A program made the translations under genes and the position numbers. This document shows, in pieces, positions 17,078 through 25,292 of a stretch of DNA of 64,000 nt. Origin of the DNA: an uncultured Oscillospiraceae bacterium (lineage in GTDB: Bacteria; Bacillota; Clostridia; Oscillospirales; Oscillospiraceae); assembly GCA_947624985.1 (NCBI GenBank), contig CANQMO010000002.1:1-64000 (forward strand), written 5' to 3'. The first letter of the stretch is position 1; every line of letters begins with the position of its first letter. Below the pieces are notes generated by a model. It worked only from the letters and a program-made list of their open reading frames with translations. It made no database searches and was not told the DNA's origin.

Positions 17078-17131
17078 ACCGGGCAAGGTCCAAGACCCTG
17101 CCCGGCGCCGCCGGTCACGCCCTGTCGGGCG
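17076..17131. repeat. 56-bp repeat, copy 1 (decayed terminator plus gene-end relic)
   Basis: This matches 28499-28554 at 54 of 56 positions by eye. In the other copy it is the 3' end and terminator of the queuosine transporter gene. Here one stem pair is broken (A for G) and the minus-strand T tract is lost, yet minus-strand codons for PDRA-stop are kept. It may still act as a weak terminator for the FNT gene. Confidence 0.75.
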
Positions 17132-17179
17132 GACCCGCTCCATGAAAGGGACGCCGCATCACCGTCCCGGGCAGCCGCT

Positions 17180-19576
17180 TCAAGCGGCTGTTTTTTTATG
17201 CCCTCTCTCCGCCGGCGGGGAGAGGATAATATGTCGTTTCCTCGCCTGGCCCAGCCACTTTTTTGCCGGCAGAATCGTCCCGGCCAGAGAAGCGGCGAGC
17301 CACGCAGCCCATGGCAGCAGATATGTCAGCCGTCCGCTCCCAAGGCCCCACAGCAGCTCCGCCGAGGCAACAGGGACCACAGGACTGATCCATTTGAACG
17401 GCTCCGCCCCCAGCGCGGTCAGCAGCGCCGGAAGGGCCAGCGCCGCCGTACCCGCCACATAGGCCATGCGCACGTTGGCACAGAAGAGCCCCACGGCCAG
17501 CGCCGCCTCCGCCGTGCCCACTAGCATGACCAGACGCACGGCATACAGCAGCGCCAGATACCGCCCCAATGTCACATTGGCGGGGAACGCCGCCAGCTCG
17601 TCGATGTTTTGTACCGGCGCGGACAGGGTAGCGGGCCGGGGATACTCCGTGATAAAATACCGGACCTCTCTGAGGTATACGCAGGCCCACACGAAGGCCG
17701 CGAGCAGGGCCGCGCATATCACCTTGCGCCGCAGGAGCCTGCCCCTCCCATAAGGTGTGGAGCGCAGCATGGGCATCACGCCCGACTGCCTCTCAAAGGC
17801 CCACAGCGGCGCGGCCAGCAGCACCGTCAGCAGTATCGCCACAGCCGCGTTCAGCCGCTGGGTATTGACGCTCTGCGGGCCGTAGCATATATCGTATGGA
17901 AAGCTGTCGGCCACCCAGGGGGCATAGCGTCCTTCCCGGGCCCTCGCCCGCAGTTGCTCTACCCGCGCTTCCACCCTGTCCAATGCGGGGAGAAGTTCTT
18001 CCGCGTTCTCACTTTCCCCGGCGCTCTCACGGGCAAAAGCAAGGTATTCGTCCGTCGAATCTTCTATGGGACCCTCCATATCCGATATATACGACTCATA
18101 CCATGGGTCCACCGGTTCGCTGGAAGCGTACAGATAGGACAGCTTTCCGCTGACAAGGACCACCAGCGCCAGCATAAAAACCCCATACAGATATATCAGG
18201 GTCTTGTAACCCTCCCAGCCGCCCACGGTGAGCCGGGAGCGCGCCCGGTCCAGAGCGCGGTCCACAGGACCCGCCAATCGGCTCAGAAGATCCCTGTTCC
18301 CCTCCGGGCGGCGGCGCGCCTGATCCAACAGTACCACAGCCGTCAGCAAAGCGCCCGCCGCCGCCATGGCCCATAGAGCGAGCCGTCGGTTCCCCACCGG
18401 AAATCCAAACAGATCGATATTGAGATACTCTGTGTACAGCGTCGCCGTGCGCACGTAAGCAAATATGTTCAGATACTTCAGGCCGTTCAGTATGCTCTGC
18501 ACCGGCAGAAACGCATACAGGGCATACTCCGCCGCCAGCGTGACGCCAAGCACGGAGACAGTAAACTGCGGATTCGTCACCGCCCCCAGCACGAACCACA
18601 GGAAAAGCCCGATAAAGACCCCGGCCAGCACCTTCACCGCGAAAAAAAGCCCCAGCCATTGGGCCACGCTGATACGAAGCGTGCAAAAGCTGAAACTCTC
18701 CACCGACTGAAGCGGCCGCGTCAGATCGCCCCAGCCCCCATGGATGGTCATGGACAGGACAAAGGGCGCAACCGTATACAAGACCGTCGCTCCCGCCGAG
18801 GCGGCGAACAGGCTGCCCACGCGGACAAGGCCCAGCCGGCCCCGGCCGCCGCGCGTAGTCCGCAGTACGGGCCAAAGACCCTTCTTACGTTCCTCCAGAA
18901 ACGCCAGTACGGTCACGATGATGGCCAGAAGATGAAAATAGTCCGCCAGTTCAAAGTTCAGCCATCGCTCTATGCCCTGGCTGTTACCGAAGGCCGTCTC
19001 CACGCCCAAAAGCCCCCGGAAGTCCTCTGCCGTTTTGGACAGATTCCGCTGGGCGAAGCTGCCCGGCCTGCCGAACAGGCTGGTCTGGGCCTGGCTTTCC
19101 GCCTGGGCCTGGACGCCCGCCAGATACGCCCCGTATCCGGACAGGTACTCTATCTCCCCCTGGAGCGTCTGAACGGCGTCCAGATATTTCACATAGGTAG
19201 AGAAGACCCCGTCGTTGTCTCTGTCCCGGACTGCCCTGGCCAGCGCGGGCAGGTCTTTGATGGAGGCCAGCGCGTCCTCTTCCGTCTCAAAGAGCGGCTC
19301 GTCCCAGGCATCGAAATACCAAAGATATATGTTCTCTATCCGGTCCCACTCGTTTTGGGCAAGTTCCGTTATCTCGTCATAATCTTTGCCCCGCCACTGT
19401 TCCACCAGACGGTCAACGTAGGCATTGGCGGAGGCAAGCCGCCCGACCTCCTCCGGCGCCACCCGATCCAGCAGCGACAGCACAAAAAGCCCCGCGCACA
19501 GGACGGCTGTCAGAAGCCAGAGAGCCAAGCGCCGGGGGTCCAGAAACACCCTTTTGAACTCGCCCATATCAATCAC
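17180..19576 (-). CDS. ABC-2-type permease with two tandem halves
   Basis: The 798-residue membrane protein consists of two related halves (about 1-420 and 430-798). Each starts with a membrane helix, has a large outer domain of 150-200 residues and then about five helices. Related inner-loop sequences mark the repeat: FLEERKKGLWPVLRTTRGGRG in the first and AFERQSGVMPMLRSTPYGRG in the second. Ordinary ABC-2 permeases dimerise; this one appears to be a fused dimer. Its start overlaps the end of the ATPase gene by 8 bases, so the pair forms one exporter. Upstream in the same operon are two secreted propeller-like proteins. The substrate is unknown. Confidence 0.8.
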   Translation of the reverse strand: MIDMGEFKRVFLDPRRLALWLLTAVLCAGLFVLSLLDRVAPEEVGRLASANAYVDRLVEQWRGKDYDEITELAQNEWDRIENIYLWYFDAWDEPLFETEEDALASIKDLPALARAVRDRDNDGVFSTYVKYLDAVQTLQGEIEYLSGYGAYLAGVQAQAESQAQTSLFGRPGSFAQRNLSKTAEDFRGLLGVETAFGNSQGIERWLNFELADYFHLLAIIVTVLAFLEERKKGLWPVLRTTRGGRGRLGLVRVGSLFAASAGATVLYTVAPFVLSMTIHGGWGDLTRPLQSVESFSFCTLRISVAQWLGLFFAVKVLAGVFIGLFLWFVLGAVTNPQFTVSVLGVTLAAEYALYAFLPVQSILNGLKYLNIFAYVRTATLYTEYLNIDLFGFPVGNRRLALWAMAAAGALLTAVVLLDQARRRPEGNRDLLSRLAGPVDRALDRARSRLTVGGWEGYKTLIYLYGVFMLALVVLVSGKLSYLYASSEPVDPWYESYISDMEGPIEDSTDEYLAFARESAGESENAEELLPALDRVEARVEQLRARAREGRYAPWVADSFPYDICYGPQSVNTQRLNAAVAILLTVLLAAPLWAFERQSGVMPMLRSTPYGRGRLLRRKVICAALLAAFVWACVYLREVRYFITEYPRPATLSAPVQNIDELAAFPANVTLGRYLALLYAVRLVMLVGTAEAALAVGLFCANVRMAYVAGTAALALPALLTALGAEPFKWISPVVPVASAELLWGLGSGRLTYLLPWAAWLAASLAGTILPAKKWLGQARKRHIILSPPAERGHKKTAA

Positions 19577-20306
19577 CTAAAAAATACAGGTACACATCCT
19601 CCAGACTCTTAACGCCCATCACCGGCTTCCAGTCCGCCGGAAGCGAGTCGATGAGCGCCTGGGGCGTGTCTACGCGCAGCAGACGGCCCTTCCGGATAAG
19701 CAGCACCTGACCGGCGATGGATTCGATGTCACTGACGATGTGGGTAGCCAGCAGCACGATCCTGTCCTGTGCCAGCGCTTTGATATAGTCGCGGATACGC
19801 ACTCGCTCCCGGGGGTCCAGCCCGGCGGTGGGCTCGTCCAATAGCAGCACCCTGGGCTGGCCCAGCAGAGCCTGGGCCAGCAGGAGCCGCTGTTTCATAC
19901 CGCCGGAAAAGCCGCCGGTTTTTTTGTGGCGCACATCCGACAGATTTGTCAGCGCCAGCGCCTCGTCCACCTGCCGTCGGAGGGCTTTCCCTCTGAGCCC
20001 CTTGAGTCTGCCGACATAGCTGACGAAGCTCTCCGCCGTCATCTGCTCATAGATACCCTGCTGCTGGGGCATATAGCCCAGTTGGGCGCGGAAAGCGTCG
20101 CCCAGTTCCAGAATATCCGTCCCGTCGAAGGTGATGGAGCCGCCGTCCCTTTTCACATTGTCGGTGATGAGGTTCATCAGGGTAGACTTACCTGCCCCGT
20201 TGGCCCCCAGAATGCCGTAAATGCCCGGCGTGAAGGTGATGGTGAGATCATCCAGCGCCGTATTGGCGCCGTAGCGTTTCGTCACATGCTCCAGCTTCAG
20301 TTCCAT
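19569..20306 (-). CDS. ABC transporter ATPase (ABC-2 exporter type)
   Basis: The 245-residue protein has Walker A GANGAGKST, signature FSGGMKQR, Walker B VLLLDEPTAGLD and switch ATHIVSD, all of the ABC-2 exporter/CcmA type, plus a C-terminal tail. It powers the tandem permease encoded immediately downstream, with which it overlaps by 8 bases. An ATG at 20327 would overlap the preceding gene; the ATG at 20306 has AAAGGA 7 bases upstream and leaves an 11-base gap, so it is preferred. Confidence 0.92.
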   Translation of the reverse strand: MELKLEHVTKRYGANTALDDLTITFTPGIYGILGANGAGKSTLMNLITDNVKRDGGSITFDGTDILELGDAFRAQLGYMPQQQGIYEQMTAESFVSYVGRLKGLRGKALRRQVDEALALTNLSDVRHKKTGGFSGGMKQRLLLAQALLGQPRVLLLDEPTAGLDPRERVRIRDYIKALAQDRIVLLATHIVSDIESIAGQVLLIRKGRLLRVDTPQALIDSLPADWKPVMGVKSLEDVYLYFLGD

Positions 20307-20317
20307 AACCGTTTCCT

Positions 20318-21493
20318 TTACGGCCACAGTATTCTGGCCCCGCTGCCGTCCAGGGCCACGGAGACGAAAAAGGGAGATGTGTTGTAGTTATAGAAATACA
20401 TATTCTCCCCATCCTCCCCCGCCATCGTCAGCACCAAAAATTTCAGGCCCCTCGGCATGCCTTCCGCCGCAAGCTCAGCGTCCAGAACGGTATTGCCCTG
20501 AAAGTCCGCCGCGATGACGGCCAGCCGGCCATCGGTCTCACTATCGACCGCTACACACAGATCGTCGGAAATACCGACGGCGCACGGTCCGCCGGTGAAC
20601 CACTCGAACGACCGCTCAAACGTACCGTCAGCCAGATCATACCGGTAGACGCTCCGTTCGTACTGCTCCTCGCCGACAGGATGGCTTTCCACCGTGTAAA
20701 TGCTGTCCTCCGTGACCCAGCAGTCCGATATCCCGCCCGCAAAGGGCGGCTGGCCATCAAACAGTACCTCCATCTGCCCTGTTGTGATGTCCCATCTGCG
20801 GAACCGGGGCGGACTCTTTTCTCCCGTTTCCGTCCGGTGCACATCGACGATATACATATCGTCCCCGTAAAGCTGCGTGCTCATCTGGAGCGTGGTCCCC
20901 TCCTCGTCCAGAACCACGAACCCGGCCTCGTCCGGGTCCAGGGGCCAGGCGGCGATATAGCCGCTCTCATGGACCTTGCCGTTTATGACCGTGTTTTTTA
21001 TGCAGCTCAGATAAACGTGTTCCCGGTGGAATTGAAATGACCAGTCTCCTATTTCATCTGGCACCAGTTCACCGTCCAGTTCTCTCACCGTTCGATGGTC
21101 CGTACCGTCGGGAGCGGCGCTGTATACATAGTATTTGTTCATATCGCCTGCCGCCACCCAATACAGCCGGCCGTCATAATACGCTATGCCGAACGCCCTG
21201 CCCTTCACATAGGCGTTGCAGTCCGCGTCTGTATGCAGGCACTCCGGCCTGCCGCACAGGGGCCCTGTTATGCCCGTGGCCTTGTCCAGGTAGCGTATGA
21301 CGTAGTGCTCCATCCCGCCCTCCACGGATTCGTTGCACAGGAAATAGACCGTGTCCTCCGTCGCGCAGGCGTTCGCATTCTTCCTCGCCGCAAACACCCT
21401 GTCGCTGTCCTTCCCGCTATCCGCCGCGAAGGCAGGCACGGAAAGCGTGGCAAGAAACAGGAGCGCTATGACCGTTGCCGTCAGTTTTCTCAT
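20318..21493 (-). CDS. Secreted propeller-like protein with CGxPEC motif
   Basis: The 391-residue protein has a cleaved signal peptide (MRKLTATVIALLFLATLSVPAFA, cut before ADS) and no lipid-accepting Cys. The mature part shows repeated YFL/YIV/YTV blades of a beta-propeller and the motif GPLCGRPECLHTDADCNAY near residue 80, shared with the neighbouring gene product. The family is common in Firmicutes, but I know no proven function. ATG 21493 has AAAGGA 9 bases upstream. It lies 72 bases after its paralogue and 11 before the ATPase gene, so it is part of the exporter operon and may receive or sense what is exported. Confidence 0.72.
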   Translation of the reverse strand: MRKLTATVIALLFLATLSVPAFAADSGKDSDRVFAARKNANACATEDTVYFLCNESVEGGMEHYVIRYLDKATGITGPLCGRPECLHTDADCNAYVKGRAFGIAYYDGRLYWVAAGDMNKYYVYSAAPDGTDHRTVRELDGELVPDEIGDWSFQFHREHVYLSCIKNTVINGKVHESGYIAAWPLDPDEAGFVVLDEEGTTLQMSTQLYGDDMYIVDVHRTETGEKSPPRFRRWDITTGQMEVLFDGQPPFAGGISDCWVTEDSIYTVESHPVGEEQYERSVYRYDLADGTFERSFEWFTGGPCAVGISDDLCVAVDSETDGRLAVIAADFQGNTVLDAELAAEGMPRGLKFLVLTMAGEDGENMYFYNYNTSPFFVSVALDGSGARILWP

Positions 21494-21565
21494 ATCAGAG
21501 CTTCCTTTCAGATCGCCTTTTACCGACAGGGCGTTATATCGCTTTGTAGTCCCATCGACCACAAG

Positions 21566-22738
21566 CTACCCGCCTTGCGTGCATAAAATCTTTGCGCCGC
21601 CGCCGTCCAAGGCCACGGTCACGATGGCGACGGAGTTATCTTTCATATCGTATATGGCGTAAAATGCCGTGGCATTATCACGACCTAAGAAAAACACGTC
21701 CACACTCGGATCGGGCTTGCCCAATTCCAAGGCATAGAGGTCATCCACGAGTACATTTCCCGCAAAGTCTTTTAAAACTACCCGCAGGCCGCCATCTGTC
21801 AATTCCACCCCTGTGACCAGATCGTCCGCAAGCCCTACACGGGAATAACTCACGTCCGTGGAAAATCGATATTCGCATGTCCCAGCCTCAAAGTCATAAT
21901 AAAATATCTTGACCTCCATGGGGTCTATGGCAAGCCGGTCGAAGTAAACCCCCTGCTCCGTCACCCACAGTTCCGTGGCCTTGTCAGGAGAACTGGCCAG
22001 GTCCTCATAGAGCGTCTCTACCTCGCCGGAACCCACGTCATAGCGGCGCAGGCGGAAGTCGCGGCGGTCATCAGTGCCTGCGGCAAGCTCGTTGGTGATG
22101 AAATACAGCCTGTCCCCATAAAACTGCATGGAAAAATCCCAGCTGTATGGCACCTTTTCCAAGAGGATGTCGTATGGCTCCGCCTTTTCATCCAGGGGGA
22201 AAGCGCAGATGTGATTGTAAAGGACTTCCTCGCCGTTTTCAATGCGCTGATCTACGCTGCCGTAGTACATCACCCCATCGTGGAGCAAATAATAGGGCCA
22301 GTTGCCGGAACCGGGGAGAATCTCGTCATCCAGGTAAGTTTCCGTCCGCCGGTCCGTACCGTCCAGGGCCATGCTGTATACAGGGATGCCCAATACAGGT
22401 TCCGGAACTACACCCACCGTATACAGGCGTCCGCCGTCGACAAACATGCGGGCGGTGGAGCCCACATAAGCGTTGCAGCTCTCGCTGTCATGGGTGCACT
22501 CCGGCTTCCCGCACAGCGGACCGGAAATACCTGTGGCCTTGTCCACATACTGAATGACACTGCTGAACATATCCATATAATAGACGGTGTCCTCCGACTC
22601 TGCGGCCATGACCAGGGGATAATACTGGTAGAAAGATCGTGCCGTGTCTAAGGTCTGCGTATTCGTCTCGTTTTCTTCACGGCAGCCGAGCAGGGAAAAC
22701 AGCAACAGCGAAAAAAGGACTATGGTAACTCGCTTCAC
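21566..22738 (-). CDS. Propeller-like lipoprotein with CGxPEC motif, paralogue of the next gene
   Basis: The 390-residue product begins (GTG start, GGGG 8 bases upstream) with a lipoprotein signal, VTIVLFSLLLFSLLGC, and carries the motif GPLCGKPECTHDSESCNAY. It is about one third identical by eye to the following protein over most of its length, including DKATGISGPLCG, ALDGTDRRT and a VALDG-GA-IL ending, so the two arose by duplication. One is anchored to the membrane, the other free. An ATG six codons earlier (22756) has no properly spaced ribosome site. It is the first gene of the operon and is read from the palindrome-bearing promoter at 22796-22831. Confidence 0.75.
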   Translation of the reverse strand: MKRVTIVLFSLLLFSLLGCREENETNTQTLDTARSFYQYYPLVMAAESEDTVYYMDMFSSVIQYVDKATGISGPLCGKPECTHDSESCNAYVGSTARMFVDGGRLYTVGVVPEPVLGIPVYSMALDGTDRRTETYLDDEILPGSGNWPYYLLHDGVMYYGSVDQRIENGEEVLYNHICAFPLDEKAEPYDILLEKVPYSWDFSMQFYGDRLYFITNELAAGTDDRRDFRLRRYDVGSGEVETLYEDLASSPDKATELWVTEQGVYFDRLAIDPMEVKIFYYDFEAGTCEYRFSTDVSYSRVGLADDLVTGVELTDGGLRVVLKDFAGNVLVDDLYALELGKPDPSVDVFFLGRDNATAFYAIYDMKDNSVAIVTVALDGGGAKILCTQGG

Positions 22739-22795
22739 GTCGATCGCCCCATCCATTCAGTCCGTCCATCCGGTTCCTTGTTGGACGGACAATAG

Positions 22796-22831
22796 ATTAT
22801 AACATATGTTTCCAGTTGCCGGCAACTGGAA
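22796..22831 (-). promoter_or_regulatory. Promoter with a 22-bp perfect palindrome over the -35 box
   Basis: On the minus strand TTGCCG (22820-22825) and TATAAT (22796-22801) are 18 bases apart. Positions 22810-22831 form a perfect 22-base palindrome (half-site TTCCAGTTGCC) centred on that -35 box. This is the classic position for a repressor operator. No regulator gene sits in the operon itself; the nearest are PadR (27209) and XRE (30669). Confidence 0.72.
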
Positions 22832-22902
22832 CTTAGGTATTGTTGAGCGGCGATGATGACAGGAGAGACGGCAAAGAGCCGGGAATCGTTTTCATACTCA
22901 AA

Positions 22903-23538
22903 TCAAAGCGGACTCATCACGCCACTCGTCATTTTATATACAGTGTCGCAGAGAAAGTGTATATCCTCCGCATTGTGAGAGGACAAGAGGATCGTTTTTC
23001 CTTGTCGTTTCAGATCCAGCAGTAGCTCACGAATATCAGAAACCCCCTGCTCGTCCAGTCCGTTCATGGGCTCATCCAAGACCAGAATGTCCGGGTCCTC
23101 CATAATGGCTTGTGCTATTCCCAGGCGCTGGCGCATACCCATTGAATATTTGCTCACCCTCTTGTGTTTGGCATCGCCCAAGCCGATCGTCTCCATGCAG
23201 GCGTTTATCCCCTTGCTTGTAGTCCGGTTGTTTATAGCGGCAAGCAGTTTGAGGTTTTTCAAGCCGCTGTAATACGGAATGAACCCGGGCGTTTCGATCA
23301 GCAACCCAAGATTTGGCGGGAAATCAACGTCCTTGCCTACCTGTTTTCCGTGCACAATGATACGCCCTGACGTAGGCCGAATAAAACCACATATGCACTT
23401 CATCAACATAGTCTTCCCGCTGCCGTTCCGTCCGATGATGCCATGGATACATCCAGCTTCAAGCTCTGCGGAAATGTTTTTGAGTATCTGTGCCTTTCCT
23501 ATAGTCAGGCAGACATTTTCAATGGTAATAGCCGCCAT
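22903..23538 (-). CDS. ABC transporter ATPase of the second exporter cluster
   Basis: The 211-residue protein has Walker A GRNGSGKT, a variant signature YSMGMRQR, Walker B ILVLDEPMNGLD and switch His (LLSSHN). It is short and lacks the C-terminal extension of many exporters, like the ATPases of lantibiotic self-protection and YtrB-type transporters. It is the last gene of the 26522-22903 cluster, 53 bases after the second permease, and should power the two permeases upstream. Compared with the other clusters here its codons are less GC-rich, as are the neighbouring permeases, which hints at separate ancestry. Confidence 0.9.
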   Translation of the reverse strand: MAAITIENVCLTIGKAQILKNISAELEAGCIHGIIGRNGSGKTMLMKCICGFIRPTSGRIIVHGKQVGKDVDFPPNLGLLIETPGFIPYYSGLKNLKLLAAINNRTTSKGINACMETIGLGDAKHKRVSKYSMGMRQRLGIAQAIMEDPDILVLDEPMNGLDEQGVSDIRELLLDLKRQGKTILLSSHNAEDIHFLCDTVYKMTSGVMSPL

Positions 23539-23591
23539 ATGATCAAAACCCCAATATCACAAAAATCTTTATTCTTTTGAGACCGACATGA

Positions 23592-24449
23592 TCAGTCAAA
23601 TTCAAGCACCGAATCAAAGCTGCGGTGACGTGCAACGATACACGCCGCGCCGGTCATCAGAACACTTCCTATTATAAAATACAGCCAACTCGTCCATAGT
23701 GGGCAGACAGGGGTACGATAATAGGGCGTAAAGTGTATCCATGTCAGCGCATGAGCACAGGGGAACCCCCACATCAAAGGGTTTTCCAAAAGAACAAGTC
23801 CCAAGCCGGCGAGCAACAGTGCCGCATTGATGGCGACACCCAAAAACTTTACTCGCAGAAGGCTTGTTGCAAGCTGTACAGAGCCGATGAATATGAGATA
23901 GAGCAGCAACAGCAGATAGCTGCGAAGTACGGCGACCCAGGGCGACATCTGGATATAAAGATTCCTGGGAAGCAAAAAAGCGATGATCTCAAGCGCATCA
24001 TCTCCCAGGATGCGCTGATAGTCCGTGGCCACGGCGCTCCATTCTTTCCCTACAGCCGGGGAATAGGGCAAAGAAAGGAGCGTGATCCCCAACAGAACGA
24101 CCGCGAGATACGTCGCCGCCGCCATAACAAGGTGTACCCACTCTCCCAACACCCATTTGCGGCGTCCCACACGATAAAGCTGCAGCAAAAAGCCCGATCC
24201 CATCCGCGGATAATCCGCGATCAGAATAAGAAATCCGATCGGCAGTAACAGCAGAATGAGACTGGAGTTACATAGCGCGGCGAGCGGTTCCAATATGTTG
24301 AATGACACGCCGATCTGCTCTCCCGCCTGCGCGAGCGGTTGAATCACGAGCGTATGGATCAGCACAAACAGCACCAGCAGAATAGACATCCGAGGGTTCG
24401 TCACCCACAGGGAGTATTCCATCCGAGCCTGGAGGTATATTTTCTTCAT
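23592..24449 (-). CDS. Membrane permease subunit (ABC-2-like) of the second exporter
   Basis: The 285-residue protein has six to seven hydrophobic segments and no clear motif beyond an ABC-2-like layout: a cytosolic start (MKKIYLQARMEYSLWVTNPRM), a helix, then a run of helices. The frame is open far upstream, but the ATG at 24449 has GGGAG 7 bases before it and follows the stop of the previous gene by two bases. It pairs with the preceding permease and the ATPase at 22903. Extracellular loop YSPAVGKEWSAVATDYQRILGD lies about residue 145. The function is inferred from context. Confidence 0.75.
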   Translation of the reverse strand: MKKIYLQARMEYSLWVTNPRMSILLVLFVLIHTLVIQPLAQAGEQIGVSFNILEPLAALCNSSLILLLLPIGFLILIADYPRMGSGFLLQLYRVGRRKWVLGEWVHLVMAAATYLAVVLLGITLLSLPYSPAVGKEWSAVATDYQRILGDDALEIIAFLLPRNLYIQMSPWVAVLRSYLLLLLYLIFIGSVQLATSLLRVKFLGVAINAALLLAGLGLVLLENPLMWGFPCAHALTWIHFTPYYRTPVCPLWTSWLYFIIGSVLMTGAACIVARHRSFDSVLEFD

Positions 24450-24451
24450 GA

Positions 24452-25288
24452 CTACGCTCCCTTGTCGAGCCGCCGGCTCGCACAGACCCACAATATGCCC
24501 AGTATCGCCAGTGCTATAGCGCACCATACGGCTAAAACCCAGGTAGTGTTCCCGACGAAAGTCTGAACGACCGAGCTGGGATGGAGAAGGGCGATCTGGA
24601 AGCTGCGCTCCGGCTCTCCGGCGTAAAAGATGTAATCGGAGATATTCGTGATGAGGGTGCAATAGGCGTAAAAGGAAGCAAACGCGCCGCACAGAACAAA
24701 ATAAACATTCCGGCTCATGCCAGATAACAATATTGGGATCAGCGTTGACACCATACCAAAAACAAACATCCCCGCAAGATGCGTCAGGAGCCCTCTCCAA
24801 ACAGGAACGTCATACAGCAATGCCTGTTCTGCCGTTATGTTCGGGAACAATGCCCAGCAGCTTATGCCAAACAGTCCTTCCCCAAGAACGACCGCCAGTC
24901 CGCCGGTTATGAGCGCGGATAGCCACATGCTGATGCAGCGCATGGCCACGTTGCACCTTGGAAGGAGAAAGCGGCTGTACTGTCCGCTCCGCTCCCGGCA
25001 ATAGCCGGGAATGGACGGAAGCGCGGCAATGACGGGAGCGAACATCAAAACATAGCTGCCCATGCCATAGAGAAACACGCTGTACCAGGAGAGCATGAAG
25101 TTGTTTTGCATTTGCTCCCGTGAGTAAGACACAATGAGCTCTGCTACGGTAATACTGGTGTTGTTGACGCCGTCAAAATAGCCCTCTTTTGTAAGGCACA
25201 GCAGCCAGAACAACAACACCGAGAGAACAAACTCCACATGCATAATGGAGCGATAGAGGTCCGTTTTTAATAACCTGAAGAACTTCAT
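24452..25288 (-). CDS. Membrane permease subunit (ABC-2-like) of the second exporter
   Basis: The 278-residue protein starts MKFFRLLKTDLYRSIMHVEF, a positively charged cytosolic lead typical of ABC-2 subunits, and has about six membrane helices. It is distantly similar in layout to the permease encoded next, with which it probably forms a heterodimer. The start is set by context: the lipoprotein gene ends at 25293, 4 bases before this ATG, although the ribosome site is weak (CCAGGT). The operon order lipoprotein, permease, permease, ATPase is that of small bacitracin/lantibiotic-resistance-like exporters, but the substrate is not known. Confidence 0.75.
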   Translation of the reverse strand: MKFFRLLKTDLYRSIMHVEFVLSVLLFWLLCLTKEGYFDGVNNTSITVAELIVSYSREQMQNNFMLSWYSVFLYGMGSYVLMFAPVIAALPSIPGYCRERSGQYSRFLLPRCNVAMRCISMWLSALITGGLAVVLGEGLFGISCWALFPNITAEQALLYDVPVWRGLLTHLAGMFVFGMVSTLIPILLSGMSRNVYFVLCGAFASFYAYCTLITNISDYIFYAGEPERSFQIALLHPSSVVQTFVGNTTWVLAVWCAIALAILGILWVCASRRLDKGA

Positions 25289-25292
25289 TCGT

